A stretch of DNA of 64,000 nucleotides from Thermodesulfovibrio sp. (GCA_013824615.1 PNOC01000005.1:31580-95579); one strand, 5' to 3'; counted from the first letter of the stretch, positions 52,539 to 61,580 are shown. Made by a program: numbers and translations. The notes: generated by a model from the sequence alone, not told the origin.

Positions 52539-53432
52539 ATGCGCATACTGCCGCAGATAAAATATTTCCTGGTCATCCTGAGCATATTCTTTCAAGGTTC
52601 CTGCACCCCGGGGGGGATTGTCCAGCCACAGAAAGGTTCTGCCAGAATTGCCCTGGTGCTGGGGGCAGGTGCTTCACGGGGCTTTGCCCACATAGGGGTA
52701 CTAAAAATTCTTGAGGCGAATAAAATCCCGGTCCATATGATTGTCGGCACCAGTGCCGGCAGTTTTGTCGGCAGCCTGTACGCCTATGGGTTTTCGGCCT
52801 TCCAGCTGCAGAAAATGGCTTTAGGCCTGGACAAGAACGATATTGTTGATTATGTTATTCCGGACAACGGGTTTATCAAGGGTGAAAAACTTGAGGAGTA
52901 TATCAACACCACAGTAAGAAATACCCCGCTCGAAAAGTTGCGGATACCCTTCTTTGCTGTCACCACCGGTATCCCCGGGGGGCAGGAACTGGTCTTCAGC
53001 AAGGGCAATACCGGGACAGCTGTCAGGGCGAGCTGCTCTATCCCCGGTATTTTCAGACCTGTCCGGATAGGAGACAAAATGTATGTGGACGGGGGAGTGG
53101 TGAGTCCGGTCGCCGTGGATACGGCCAAGACTTCTGGAGCTGATATTATCATCGCGGTGGATATATCCGCAGATCACGATACACGCCAGCCTGAGGGCAC
53201 CATTGATACAATCCTCCAGTCGATCAACATCATGTACTCCAAGCTTGCTGCCGCCCAGCTTGCGCGGGCAGATGTGGTCATCAAACCAAAAGTAGGCTAT
53301 ATCGGGTCAGCAGAATTTGAGAAACGGCATGAGGCAATCCTTGAAGGGGAGAAGGCCGCGCTGGAAGCTCTACCGAAGATCAAGAATATCGTTACAGAAC
53401 TGACAAGGCAGGGCAGGCTTGCGGCGCCCTAA
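52539..53432 (+). CDS. Patatin-like phospholipase, lipoprotein (RssA-like)
   Basis: 297 residues from ATG 52539 (AACAGGAG six bases before it); an upstream frame from 52371 is not used. Lipobox FFQGSC near residue 21 marks a lipoprotein. Patatin motifs: oxyanion GAGASRGFAHIG, nucleophile serine in VGTSAGS, and the aspartate in DGG (VDGGVVSP). A serine hydrolase of the bacterial patatin family, probably at the inner or outer membrane. Divergent from the entericidin-like gene with a shared 103-base promoter region; the stop overlaps the pit stop by 4 bases tail to tail. Confidence 0.9.
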   Translation: MRILPQIKYFLVILSIFFQGSCTPGGIVQPQKGSARIALVLGAGASRGFAHIGVLKILEANKIPVHMIVGTSAGSFVGSLYAYGFSAFQLQKMALGLDKNDIVDYVIPDNGFIKGEKLEEYINTTVRNTPLEKLRIPFFAVTTGIPGGQELVFSKGNTGTAVRASCSIPGIFRPVRIGDKMYVDGGVVSPVAVDTAKTSGADIIIAVDISADHDTRQPEGTIDTILQSINIMYSKLAAAQLARADVVIKPKVGYIGSAEFEKRHEAILEGEKAALEALPKIKNIVTELTRQGRLAAP

Positions 53433-54421
53433 AAAATGTAATGCGCTGCCTTGCAGATCACCCAGGCAAGGATAGCACAGGCAGGCAGAGTGATCACCCA
53501 GGCAATCACAATATTGCCGCCCACTCCCCAACGCACTGCCGAGAGCCTTTTGGAGGCCCCCACCCCCATGATCGTCGACGAAATAATATGCGTGGTCGAC
53601 AGGGGCAACCCGAAACGTGAAGCTATTTCAATAATGGTTGCTGCCGAGGCTTCTGCAGCGAACCCGTGAATCGGGCGGAGATTCACCAGCTTTACGCCGA
53701 GGGTCTTGATGATCCTCCAGCCACCCAACGCTGTTCCGAGGCCCATGGCAGAGGCGCAGAGACCAATAACCCAGAAAGGCACGTTGAAGTCAGGAAGCTT
53801 ATAGTAACTGATAAGAGCCATGGTGATGATACCCATCGTCTTCTGGGCATCGTTATTCCCATGGCTGAACGCCATATAGGCCGCAGACACGATCTGGGAG
53901 CGGTTGAAGATCTTGCTCACCAGTGCAGGGGACGATCGCCTGAATACCCAGACCAGAAACTGCATCAGCGCGTAGCCGAGCAGCAACCCGACCACGGGGG
54001 AGGCAATAAGACCGATCACTATCTTGTAAACGCCTTTTTCGATGATAATCCCGGTTCCGGCCGTAGCCACCGCCGCACCGACCAGGCTCGCAAGTATCGC
54101 ATGACTGGAAGATGTCGGCAGACCGAAATACCAGGTGATTAGGTCCCAGATAATGGCGGAGATGAGCGCAGAAATGACCGTAAGCTGGGTAATGGCAGTC
54201 GCATCCACGAGCCCGGACCCGACCATCTTGGCCACTGCAGTCCCGGCAAAGGCACCGGCAATATTCAGAACCGCCGCCATGGCAACGGCAAATTTCGGCG
54301 AAAGAACACGCGTTGAGACCGATGTCGCTATGGCGTTAGCCGTGTCGTGAAAACCGTTTATAAAATCGAAGATGGTGGCGAGGACTATAACGCAGACGAG
54401 AAGAAAAAAGCTGTCATGCAT
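53429..54421 (-). CDS. pit: Low-affinity phosphate transporter Pit
   Basis: 330 residues, about ten helices. The PiT signature appears twice: FDFINGFHDTANAIATSVST near the N-terminus and AAYMAFSHGNNDAQKTMGI mid-protein; also FGLPTSSSHAIL and RFGLPLSTTHIISSTIMG. These are H+- or Na+-coupled phosphate carriers. It overlaps the DUF47 gene upstream by 8 bases, the common pit/DUF47 pair. Confidence 0.93.
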   Translation of the reverse strand: MHDSFFLLVCVIVLATIFDFINGFHDTANAIATSVSTRVLSPKFAVAMAAVLNIAGAFAGTAVAKMVGSGLVDATAITQLTVISALISAIIWDLITWYFGLPTSSSHAILASLVGAAVATAGTGIIIEKGVYKIVIGLIASPVVGLLLGYALMQFLVWVFRRSSPALVSKIFNRSQIVSAAYMAFSHGNNDAQKTMGIITMALISYYKLPDFNVPFWVIGLCASAMGLGTALGGWRIIKTLGVKLVNLRPIHGFAAEASAATIIEIASRFGLPLSTTHIISSTIMGVGASKRLSAVRWGVGGNIVIAWVITLPACAILAWVICKAAHYIF

Positions 54422-55031
54422 ATTTGAGGACTATTGATTCGAGGACATTCGCAACATCCTCACAACGGTCTGAGGCATCCTCAAGATGCTCATAAATTTC
54501 TTTCCATTTTATAATCAGGATAGGGTCTTTCTCATCATCAAAGAGCTTTCCAAGCGCATCCCTGAAATCCCGGTCTATCCTGTTTTCGAGTCTGTTTATC
54601 TCGATGCAGTATTCCTGAACATGGCTGTAGTTCTTCTCCTTCAGCTTCTGCAGGGCCTTATGCATCGCCTCCGCCGTGGTGAGAAGATCTTTCGACATCG
54701 AAATAGCCTCTTTTGTGGATTCCTTTATCTTAAAGACAACAATCCTGTCGGCCGCACCCCAGATAAGGTCAAGCACATCATCAAGACTGCAGGCCAGGGC
54801 ATGCAGGTCTTCACGGTCAATGGGGGTAATGAAGGTCTTGTTCAGCTTCTTCATGATCTCGTGCGTCAGAATGTCCCCGTCCTGCTCGACCTCATAAATC
54901 TCTTTAGCCCGCTGCTCAACGTTATCGAAATTCTCCATGAGAGAAACCAAAAGCTCAGCGGCCTTGGCGATATTCAGGGAGGCCCGGTCGAATATCTCGA
55001 AGAAGTCTATTTCTTTAGGAAAAAGTGCCAT
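54414..55031 (-). CDS. DUF47 (PhoU-like) Pit accessory protein
   Basis: 205 residues, all helical. Residues such as ALFPKEIDFFEIFDRASLNI, FITPIDREDLHALACSLDD and WKEIYEHLEDASDRCEDVAN match the DUF47/YkaA family, PhoU-like proteins encoded with pit. It is thought to control or support Pit. It precedes pit with an 8-base overlap, so it is expressed with it. Confidence 0.9.
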   Translation of the reverse strand: MALFPKEIDFFEIFDRASLNIAKAAELLVSLMENFDNVEQRAKEIYEVEQDGDILTHEIMKKLNKTFITPIDREDLHALACSLDDVLDLIWGAADRIVVFKIKESTKEAISMSKDLLTTAEAMHKALQKLKEKNYSHVQEYCIEINRLENRIDRDFRDALGKLFDDEKDPILIIKWKEIYEHLEDASDRCEDVANVLESIVLKYA

Positions 55032-55122
55032 AATGTTTGTGTGTATAGAATATATAAATCAGTTACACCCTGTCAATAAAACGACCCTGTCCCTGCTTCA
55101 ACGTCCTGCAGGCAGGAGTCTA

Positions 55123-55131
55123 TGCTATACT
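55123..55131 (+). promoter_or_regulatory. Extended -10 directly before plsC-like gene (leaderless)
   Basis: TGCTATACT (TGn plus TATACT) ends 9 bases before the ATG at 55141. The nearest purine-rich AGGAG is 22 bases away, too far for ribosome binding. Confidence 0.5.
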
Positions 55132-55140
55132 TTTTTAATC

Positions 55141-55932
55141 ATGGCATTCGTCCGCAGGGCATACAAGATTTTCCTTCTCCTCACCTGCAACCTTTTTTTT
55201 CTCCTGCCGGGCCTGTTGATCAGTACGGTTTTTTTTCTCGGGAAACCACGGCAGCTGCAGCTCCGCACGCACGGCATGATGGTCTGGGCAAAATGCCTTG
55301 CAGCAGTCCTGGGGCTGCATATTCAGATCACCGGGCAACGTCCAGAACAATCAGGCCTGTTCATTGCGAGCAACCACGCCAGTTATACCGATATCCTGAT
55401 CATCGGCAGCATAATCCCCTCTGTTTTCATCGCAAAGGCTGAAGTCAGGGGATGGCCGCTCTTCGGCCTCCTGGCGCAGATCGGCGGGACTATTTTTGTC
55501 AAACGTGAATTACAAAAATCAACGCTGTATGCCGTGAAGGAAACGGAAGAAAAGCTGGGCAGCGGCATTAATGTCGTTGTCTTCCCGGAGGGCACGACTG
55601 ATAACGGGAAGCAGATCGAAAGATTCCGGAGTTCCTTTTTTCAAGCACCGTCAGAAGCGCGCCTGCCAATACTCCCGCTGAGCATATATTACGCTGTCGT
55701 CGACGGCCTCCCGACAGCTCAGGCACCTGAAAATGAAATGGCATGGCACAACGCACCGCTCCTGCCCCATTTCTGGAATCTCCTCTCAAAAAAAAAGGTC
55801 GAGGTCAGGGTCCATTTCAACGGGATAATAGCTGCGAACTCAGGGTCTTATAACAGAAAAGATCTTGCGGAGAAAGCCTATCTGAGCAGCGCAGAAGGCT
55901 TCAGAAGGCTGCAGGGCAATGCTACCGACTGA
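55141..55932 (+). CDS. plsC: 1-acyl-sn-glycerol-3-phosphate acyltransferase family protein
   Basis: 263 residues from ATG 55141; the frame upstream to 54937 is not used. An N-terminal membrane segment (FLLLTCNLFFLLPGLLISTV). Catalytic NHASYTDILII (the HX4D motif), FVKRELQ and FPEGTTDNG (the substrate-binding block). The enzyme makes phosphatidic acid from lysophosphatidic acid; paralogues differ in acyl acceptor, so the symbol is tentative. It seems to have an almost leaderless mRNA. The stop overlaps aroB by 11 bases tail to tail. Confidence 0.87.
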   Translation: MAFVRRAYKIFLLLTCNLFFLLPGLLISTVFFLGKPRQLQLRTHGMMVWAKCLAAVLGLHIQITGQRPEQSGLFIASNHASYTDILIIGSIIPSVFIAKAEVRGWPLFGLLAQIGGTIFVKRELQKSTLYAVKETEEKLGSGINVVVFPEGTTDNGKQIERFRSSFFQAPSEARLPILPLSIYYAVVDGLPTAQAPENEMAWHNAPLLPHFWNLLSKKKVEVRVHFNGIIAANSGSYNRKDLAEKAYLSSAEGFRRLQGNATD

Positions 55933-57007
55933 GGTCGATCGCCTTTCTTATATCCTCAGCCGTAATCCCTTTTTCGATCCGTACTGAACCGATCTTCTCT
56001 GGAAGGATAAACGTCAGCTCTCCTGAAACCGTCTTCTTGTCGAGAAACATATTGGCAAGGAGAACGTCAAAGCTGATCTCCCCCGGAATCACAACCGGAA
56101 GCTCATAGGCCCTGATCAGGGCCGAAATCCTCTCCACCGTCTGCCGGTCGATAAAGCCGAACAGATGGGCGAGCACTGCCGCGCTCATCATACCTATGGC
56201 AACAGCCTCTCCATGAAGATAGCGCGTGTACCCGGTCGCAGTCTCGACCGCATGCCCTATGGTGTGGCCATAATTCAGTATCGCCCTGAGCCCTGATTCC
56301 CGTTCATCTTTTGAAACAACCTCTGCCTTTATCTCACACGACCTGCTGATCAGGCGGACCAGAACTGCATTATCGAGAGCAAGGATCTTCTCCCTTTCCT
56401 GTTCAAGAAAGCAGAAAAACTCCTGGTCCCAGATTACGCCATACTTGATCACCTCGGCCAACCCGGAGAGAAACTCACGTCGGGGCAGCGTTCTGAGTGT
56501 AGCGATATCGATCCAGACAAGCCCCGGCTGCCAGAACGTCCCGATCATGTTCTTGCCCAGGGGATGGTTTACCCCGGTCTTTCCGCCGACAGAGCTGTCC
56601 ACCTGTGCCAGCAGCGTCGTCGGCACCTGTATGAAATCGATGCCCCGCATAAAGGTGGAGGCAGCAAACCCGGTAAGGTCTCCAATCACCCCTCCGCCGA
56701 GCGCCACCAGGGCGGACTTCCTGTCCAGCTTCGCCTTGAGCAGTTCCGTATAAATCATCCCGGCCGAGGCGAGGCTCTTGTGCTCCTCGCCGTCAGGGAC
56801 AATAATCTCACAGAGGTCAAATCCTGCCCCCCTCAGAGAAGCGGCAACACTTTTCCCATAGAGACCATAGACCGTGGGATTGCAGATCAGGGCCAGTCTT
56901 CCCCGATAGCCTGACTCGGCAAGGGCATTGCCGATACCTGCCACTGTTCCGTTGGCAATAACGATCTGATAGCTTCTTTCGCCTAATTCAACAGTAAGCG
57001 TCTGCAT
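55922..57007 (-). CDS. aroB: 3-dehydroquinate synthase
   Basis: 361 residues. NAD-binding GDLTGFAASTFMRGIDF and zinc-site motifs (IKYGVIWDQEF, ILNYGHTIGHAVETATGY, LHGEAVAIGM) are intact. It closes DAHP to dehydroquinate in the shikimate pathway. It starts inside the last codons of aroK (20-base overlap). Confidence 0.96.
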   Translation of the reverse strand: MQTLTVELGERSYQIVIANGTVAGIGNALAESGYRGRLALICNPTVYGLYGKSVAASLRGAGFDLCEIIVPDGEEHKSLASAGMIYTELLKAKLDRKSALVALGGGVIGDLTGFAASTFMRGIDFIQVPTTLLAQVDSSVGGKTGVNHPLGKNMIGTFWQPGLVWIDIATLRTLPRREFLSGLAEVIKYGVIWDQEFFCFLEQEREKILALDNAVLVRLISRSCEIKAEVVSKDERESGLRAILNYGHTIGHAVETATGYTRYLHGEAVAIGMMSAAVLAHLFGFIDRQTVERISALIRAYELPVVIPGEISFDVLLANMFLDKKTVSGELTFILPEKIGSVRIEKGITAEDIRKAIDLSR

Positions 57008-57503
57008 GATATATCGCGGCTATCTCTTCAGCCACCTGAAGCGGGGTTTTGTCATCTGTATCTATCATGATACCTGCCTTCTCATAAAATGGTCTGCGGT
57101 ACTGCATCAGCTCAAAAATATTTTGGAGGGGATCAGCAGCCTTCAGAAGCGGCCTGTCGTCATTCCGTGCAGTCCTTTTCAAGACAGTTTCAGGACTGGC
57201 ACTCAGACAGAAAATAATGCTGTTTATTCTGAGGGCTTCGATATTCTCTGCCCGCAGCACGGCGCCGCCGCCTGTTGAGATGATCGCATGGTCCGATGCC
57301 GCGTATTTTCTGATCGCCTTTGCCTCTATGTCCCGGAACCGTTCCTCGCCGAACCGGCTGAAAATCTCAGGAATCCTCAGTCCCTCCTCCGACTCGATAC
57401 CGGCATCGATATCTATCAGCTTCATATCCAGCAGGCGGGCAAGCTCTCTGCCAACGGTTGTTTTGCCGGTCCCCATAAATCCCGTAAGGACAATATTTTT
57501 CAC
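56988..57503 (-). CDS. aroK: Shikimate kinase
   Basis: 171 residues. P-loop GFMGTGKTTVG (7-17), IDIDAGIESEEG, FRDIEAKAIRKYA, STGGGAVLR and the lid region ARNDDRPLLKAADPL. It phosphorylates shikimate at O3. It lies 10 bases after aroC and overlaps aroB. Confidence 0.95.
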   Translation of the reverse strand: MKNIVLTGFMGTGKTTVGRELARLLDMKLIDIDAGIESEEGLRIPEIFSRFGEERFRDIEAKAIRKYAASDHAIISTGGGAVLRAENIEALRINSIIFCLSASPETVLKRTARNDDRPLLKAADPLQNIFELMQYRRPFYEKAGIMIDTDDKTPLQVAEEIAAIYHADAYC

Positions 57504-57513
57504 AAGGAAAAAA

Positions 57514-58728
57514 CTAAAACTTCCTCAGGTATTTCAGGTATAACTCGTAGTTTCTCATTGTCTCTTTGATACTGTCTCCACCGAATTTTTCGAGAAAGGC
57601 ATCGGCAATAATCAGCGCAGTCATTGCCTCGGCCACAACAGCCGCGGCCGGGACCGCACAGGTATCAGAACGCTCATAGGCTGCGGCAAAAGGCTTCTTG
57701 GTCCCAAGATCAACCGACTGAAGCGCCTTTTTCAACGTTGGGATCGGTTTCATGACCGCCCGGATAAGCACCGGCATCCCATTGGTCATGCCCCCTTCGA
57801 TACCGCCGGCATTGTTCGTCTTACGATAAAATCCCGTAGTCTCGGCGCTTGCCCCTTGCCCCTTGTCACCTGACCCTTTATAAAAAATTTCATCCATCAC
57901 CTGCGAACCGGGCCTGCGACCCATTTCAAACCCGAGCCCTACCTCGACACCTTTTATCGCCTGAATACTCATCACCGCCTGAGCCAATCGTCCGTCAAGC
58001 TTGCGGTCCCACTGGATATGGCTTCCCAGGCCGACCGGCAGTCCGGTGACAAATACCTCGAAAATACCGCCCAGAGAATTGCCCTCTTTCATTGCCTTGT
58101 CGATCAGGGCCACCATCTTTTTTGAAGCCGTGGCATCGGGGCACCGGACAGAAGACTTCTCTGCAGCCCTGAATTGCTTCATCAACCGGTCCTCGGTTGC
58201 CTGCTGAGAGCTTGCCGCTGCCTTCTGAGAGCCTATCTGTACGACATAACTTCCTACGCTGGCCCCGAATTCGAGTAGAAATTTCTTTGCAATCGCCCCA
58301 AGCCCGACCCGCATGGCTGTCTCCCGGGCGCTGGACCTCTCAAGAATATTCCGGACATCCGTATGGTTGTATTTGAGTGCACCGGAAAGATCCGCATGCC
58401 CGGGCCTCGGTTTTGTAACCGGCTTGATAGACCCCTGATACCTGGCCTCTGCGGACATGCCCTCTGACCAGTTTTTCCAGTCCCTGTTTTCGATCACAAG
58501 ACAGACCGGGGAACCGATCGTCCTGCCCCAGCGCACACCGGAGAGGATCTCTGCGTGGTCCGTCTCGATCTTCATTCTGCCGCCCCGGCCATGGCCCCCC
58601 TGCCGGCGTCGCAGATCAATGTCAATGTCCTCGGCCGAAAGTCCAAGACCCGAAGGAATACCTTCGATGATTCCGGTCAATCCGCGGCCATGCGACTCCC
58701 CGGAGGTTATAAATTTAAGAAAGCTCAT
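57514..58728 (-). CDS. aroC: Chorismate synthase
   Basis: 404 residues. Signatures GESHGRGLTGIIEGIPSGL, RRRQGGHGRGGRMKIETD and RPGHADLSGALKYNHTD are present, with NNAGGIEGGMTNGMP and AYERSDTCAVPAAAVVAEA further on. It forms chorismate from EPSP using FMNH2. Order aroC-aroK-aroB. Its ATG overlaps the stop of the DUF4124 gene (ATGA). Confidence 0.96.
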   Translation of the reverse strand: MSFLKFITSGESHGRGLTGIIEGIPSGLGLSAEDIDIDLRRRQGGHGRGGRMKIETDHAEILSGVRWGRTIGSPVCLVIENRDWKNWSEGMSAEARYQGSIKPVTKPRPGHADLSGALKYNHTDVRNILERSSARETAMRVGLGAIAKKFLLEFGASVGSYVVQIGSQKAAASSQQATEDRLMKQFRAAEKSSVRCPDATASKKMVALIDKAMKEGNSLGGIFEVFVTGLPVGLGSHIQWDRKLDGRLAQAVMSIQAIKGVEVGLGFEMGRRPGSQVMDEIFYKGSGDKGQGASAETTGFYRKTNNAGGIEGGMTNGMPVLIRAVMKPIPTLKKALQSVDLGTKKPFAAAYERSDTCAVPAAAVVAEAMTALIIADAFLEKFGGDSIKETMRNYELYLKYLRKF

Positions 58729-59336
58729 TTTCTGTCACCCTGTTTTTTATTGTCAGGAAACATTTCCTTCTCCAGATTGTTTTCCTTGGTATGTTTCTTA
58801 TCAATTGTTCCTTTGAGCGTCTTGACCTGTTCACTCAGCGAACTGTAGACTCCGGACATCTCTTTAGTATAGGCATAAAAGAAATATGCCAGAAGGCCGA
58901 GGACAACAAGAAAGCGGAGCGCTGTCCAGAGTCCTTTATGGCCTATTGTATCACTCGCCTTGCCCATCAGGAAAAAAACCGCAATAAAGGCGAGGATTAT
59001 CAGAATCGGCTTCCAGTACCCCTTCTCACTGAAGTCCTGGATCTTCTTCTCAAGCTGCTGCTTTACCGGTACCCGGTCCTTTTGCTGCGGCACCGGCTGT
59101 GCATCCGGCTTCGCTGCTGAAGTCGTTGGAGTGCTCGATGTCTTATCAGCAGGTTTCTCTTCTTGTTCCCGCAACCCTTTTACCACCGTTGCCTTACTAC
59201 GGTACTTCTCCGGCACCGCCTGAAGGCTGTCCGTATAAGAGACCACTCCGTCTTTGTTGACGTATTTATACACCTCGGCAGAAGATTGGCCTGGGGTCAG
59301 AAACACAGCAACTGCCAGAAAAAGGAAAACCCCCAT
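58725..59336 (-). CDS. DUF4124 membrane protein
   Basis: 203 residues from ATG 59336 (MGVFLFLAVAVFLTPGQSSA signal region); ATGs at 59387 and 59426 in the same frame would add 17 or 30 residues. The DUF4124 part (AEVYKYVNKDGVVSYTDSLQ) follows the signal; then a charged/proline linker, and two helices (WKPILIILAFIAVFFLMGKA and ALRFLVVLGLLAYFFYAYTK). DUF4124 is found in exported or envelope proteins of unknown role. The start at 59336 has AAAGGGA in a leader hairpin. It overlaps aroC by four bases, which links it to that operon. Confidence 0.7.
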   Translation of the reverse strand: MGVFLFLAVAVFLTPGQSSAEVYKYVNKDGVVSYTDSLQAVPEKYRSKATVVKGLREQEEKPADKTSSTPTTSAAKPDAQPVPQQKDRVPVKQQLEKKIQDFSEKGYWKPILIILAFIAVFFLMGKASDTIGHKGLWTALRFLVVLGLLAYFFYAYTKEMSGVYSSLSEQVKTLKGTIDKKHTKENNLEKEMFPDNKKQGDRK

Positions 59337-59343
59337 ACTATGT

Positions 59344-59376
59344 ATCCCTTTCCCCCAGGGGGTGCTCGAAAGGGAT
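59344..59376 (-). promoter_or_regulatory. Leader hairpin that covers the ribosome site of the DUF4124 gene
   Basis: ATCCCTTT (59344-59351) pairs with AAAGGGAT (59369-59376), plus an inner CCCCC/GGGGG pair. On the minus strand the second arm contains the AAAGGGA that would be the ribosome site for ATG 59336. A TATAAT -10 lies upstream (59405-59400). If translation begins further upstream, the hairpin is coding. Confidence 0.45.
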
Positions 59377-59473
59377 CTCCTTATCATATCGCTACCCGGA
59401 TTATACTCATCACACATAATGCTCACATTTCATGCTGCCATTATTTAACTCTACCACTGCGCTGCATCACCTG

Positions 59474-59490
59474 CTCCGGAATAGCCGGAG
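59474..59490. terminator. Short hairpin after the Ig-like lipoprotein gene
   Basis: CTCCGG (59474-59479) and CCGGAG (59485-59490) pair around AATAG, just downstream of the lipoprotein stop (59492). No T run on the minus strand, so its role as a terminator is weak. Confidence 0.3.
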
Positions 59491-59491
59491 T

Positions 59492-60997
59492 TTATGGAAT
59501 TATAATATCCTGAGTAACCCGTGGAGCCGCATTATAGCTCGCATTACCAGCCTGGTCAGCGGCAATCCTGCAGGTGCCGGCTGCTATGCCTCTTACTTGT
59601 GAACCGTTTACAGTACATATTGCTGTTGTCAGGCTTCTAAACGAAACCGGAAGTCCGGATGAGGCTGTAGCACTCACGGTCACTACTCCCCCCACGATGA
59701 GACTTGGGACAGCATCAAAACTTATTGTCTGATTGCTCTTGCCGGTAATCTTCAGTGATGCCGTTGTGGTCTTGCCTATAATATCAATAACAGTCAGAGT
59801 GACCGTCGAAGTCAGCATGCTTGAAGGAACAGCCACGCTGAAGGTATCGCCACTTGCAGCAACACGGGAGGGGTTTGGGACAACCGCGCTGTTATCTGAA
59901 ACTATTGTATACTCAGGAACACCTCCGGTAATCGCAAAGGTTGCGGTTAAACCGGCATTCAGTGATATTGAAGCAGGAACAATGGTCAGGGTCGGAGGAG
60001 GCTCCACCTTAATAGTAACCGGAACAGTTCCGCCTATTGAATCGCGCACCGTAATGTCTACGGATGCTGCGGTGAAATTTGCAGGAATAGTTGCGGTGAA
60101 AGTCCCGCCGCTTACCGTAACCGTATCCGGGACAGGAATAACAGCAGGGTTGCTGGAAAACACTGTATAACTGGGAACACCCCCGATTATCGTAAACCTC
60201 ACGGTTCCGCCAGAAGTAACTGTAACGGCTGCGGGCAGCACAGTCGGGGGGGGGGAATCACCAACGGTCACCGTTGCCACTGCGGGCGTTCCTGCGGCAC
60301 TGTCTCTGACTGTATACGTTACCGTAGTTCCCTTTGGAGTCCCTACGGGTATCGTCACCATAAATGTACCACCGGTTACCGTCACCACCGAAGGGATGGC
60401 AGGAATAGCAGCGTCGCTTGAAGTAACAGAGTACTCCGGAGAACCGCCGTTAATAGTAAATTGTCCCCGACTGCCTGCAGGAATAGTTAGCGTTGCCGGC
60501 GTTACTGCGAACGCCGGCAGGGTTGACGTCACTTTGATCGTGGTCGAGGCATTTGCGGAACCGCTGAGTGTGCGCAAATTTCCGGTGTAATTCAACCCGC
60601 CGCCAACTTTGAAAACAACACAGAGATTATAAATCCCCGCACCATCGGTCTGTTTTTCGGTCGTCGTATTGATAATGGCCGAACCGTCGCAGAGAGTCAC
60701 AAGCGAGGCAAGATCTGCGGTAGCAGTTCCGGGGACGCTGCTTAGTTCAAAGGTAACGTTAAAGATCGTGTCTCGCACGCCTTTGGCCCCCGCCTGGGTC
60801 GAATCCTTGACCGAAAGCTGATAGAGCTGGACAACCGATTTCTGGAGTGTGCTGGTGCTCGCAATCTCGAGGGGGGCACCCTCTTTAGATGTCGGTGTAA
60901 GGGCCATTACTGCGCCGGAAGGCGCCTCAAGACTTCCGCCCCCGCCGCAGCCCGCTGCAACAGCCAGCAGTAATAATAAAAGGATCAGTCTCCTCAT
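59492..60997 (-). CDS. Surface lipoprotein with tandem Ig-like repeats
   Basis: 501 residues. Lipobox AVAAGC at about residues 12-17 (MRRLILLLLLLAVAAGC). After an N-terminal domain (about 25-165) come three repeats of about 90 residues with LPAFAVTPATLTIPAGSRGQ, INGGSPEYSV, TVTGGTFMVTIP; then VTSGGTVRFTIIGGVPSYTV with TVSGGTFTATIP; then SLNAGLTATFAITGGVPEYT with AASGDTFSVAVP. A last module (ISFDAVPSLIVGG) resembles the SMB/Ig-like end domain found in such proteins. A secreted lipoprotein of unknown binding partner. Confidence 0.8.
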   Translation of the reverse strand: MRRLILLLLLLAVAAGCGGGGSLEAPSGAVMALTPTSKEGAPLEIASTSTLQKSVVQLYQLSVKDSTQAGAKGVRDTIFNVTFELSSVPGTATADLASLVTLCDGSAIINTTTEKQTDGAGIYNLCVVFKVGGGLNYTGNLRTLSGSANASTTIKVTSTLPAFAVTPATLTIPAGSRGQFTINGGSPEYSVTSSDAAIPAIPSVVTVTGGTFMVTIPVGTPKGTTVTYTVRDSAAGTPAVATVTVGDSPPPTVLPAAVTVTSGGTVRFTIIGGVPSYTVFSSNPAVIPVPDTVTVSGGTFTATIPANFTAASVDITVRDSIGGTVPVTIKVEPPPTLTIVPASISLNAGLTATFAITGGVPEYTIVSDNSAVVPNPSRVAASGDTFSVAVPSSMLTSTVTLTVIDIIGKTTTASLKITGKSNQTISFDAVPSLIVGGVVTVSATASSGLPVSFRSLTTAICTVNGSQVRGIAAGTCRIAADQAGNASYNAAPRVTQDIIIP

Positions 60998-61040
60998 AAT
61001 ACCTCCATAACAATGTCCGTCAATCCACGATAATCGTTGA

Positions 61041-61580
61041 TTATATCATAAAACCACGGAAGACCACATTCGCAAGGAAGTGGAACAAAGCCGGAGGCAA
61101 AATGCTCGAAGTCCTCATATAGAGGAACCCCATGACGAGGGAAGGGAAAAAAGTCAGGAGGGCGTAAGCATCATGATAAAGGAAGAATGCCGGCAGGTGG
61201 GCCCCTGCAAACAGAAGACTTGTCAGGACGATCCCTGCATAATTATTTCCGAATACCTCCTGCAGAAATCCCCTGAAAAATATCTCCTCAGGAAGAGATA
61301 CCCTGACAAGCTGGGAAAGCATAACCGAAGCACTCAGCAGATGAAATGACCTGCTGAGCGAAAATATAAAAAAAACAGGCACCAGGATGATAAGAGAGGT
61401 CAGCAGCGCATATTTCAGATGCTTAGGGGAAAGCGAAAACTTCAGTTTCCTTCCCAGGACCAGCGGCACAAGGATCAGATACAGGGGGAGAAGATAATCA
61501 GCTGCTCGGGAGGGGAAGAAATGTGTAAACAGGACTATTGCCAGCAGGATGCAGTACGCAATAATTGCTTTTGATTTCAT
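61041..61580 (-). CDS. CPBP-family intramembrane metalloprotease
   Basis: 179 residues, six predicted helices. The CPBP (CAAX protease/bacteriocin-processing) motifs are EEIFFRGFLQEVFG (the EExxxR box, about 94-107), FAGAHLPAFF (the HxxxN-like second box) and HFLANVVFRG. Glutamates and histidines for zinc are present. Roles in this family range from prenyl-protein processing to bacteriocin immunity. Alone between nuoN and the lipoprotein gene. Confidence 0.85.
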   Translation of the reverse strand: MKSKAIIAYCILLAIVLFTHFFPSRAADYLLPLYLILVPLVLGRKLKFSLSPKHLKYALLTSLIILVPVFFIFSLSRSFHLLSASVMLSQLVRVSLPEEIFFRGFLQEVFGNNYAGIVLTSLLFAGAHLPAFFLYHDAYALLTFFPSLVMGFLYMRTSSILPPALFHFLANVVFRGFMI

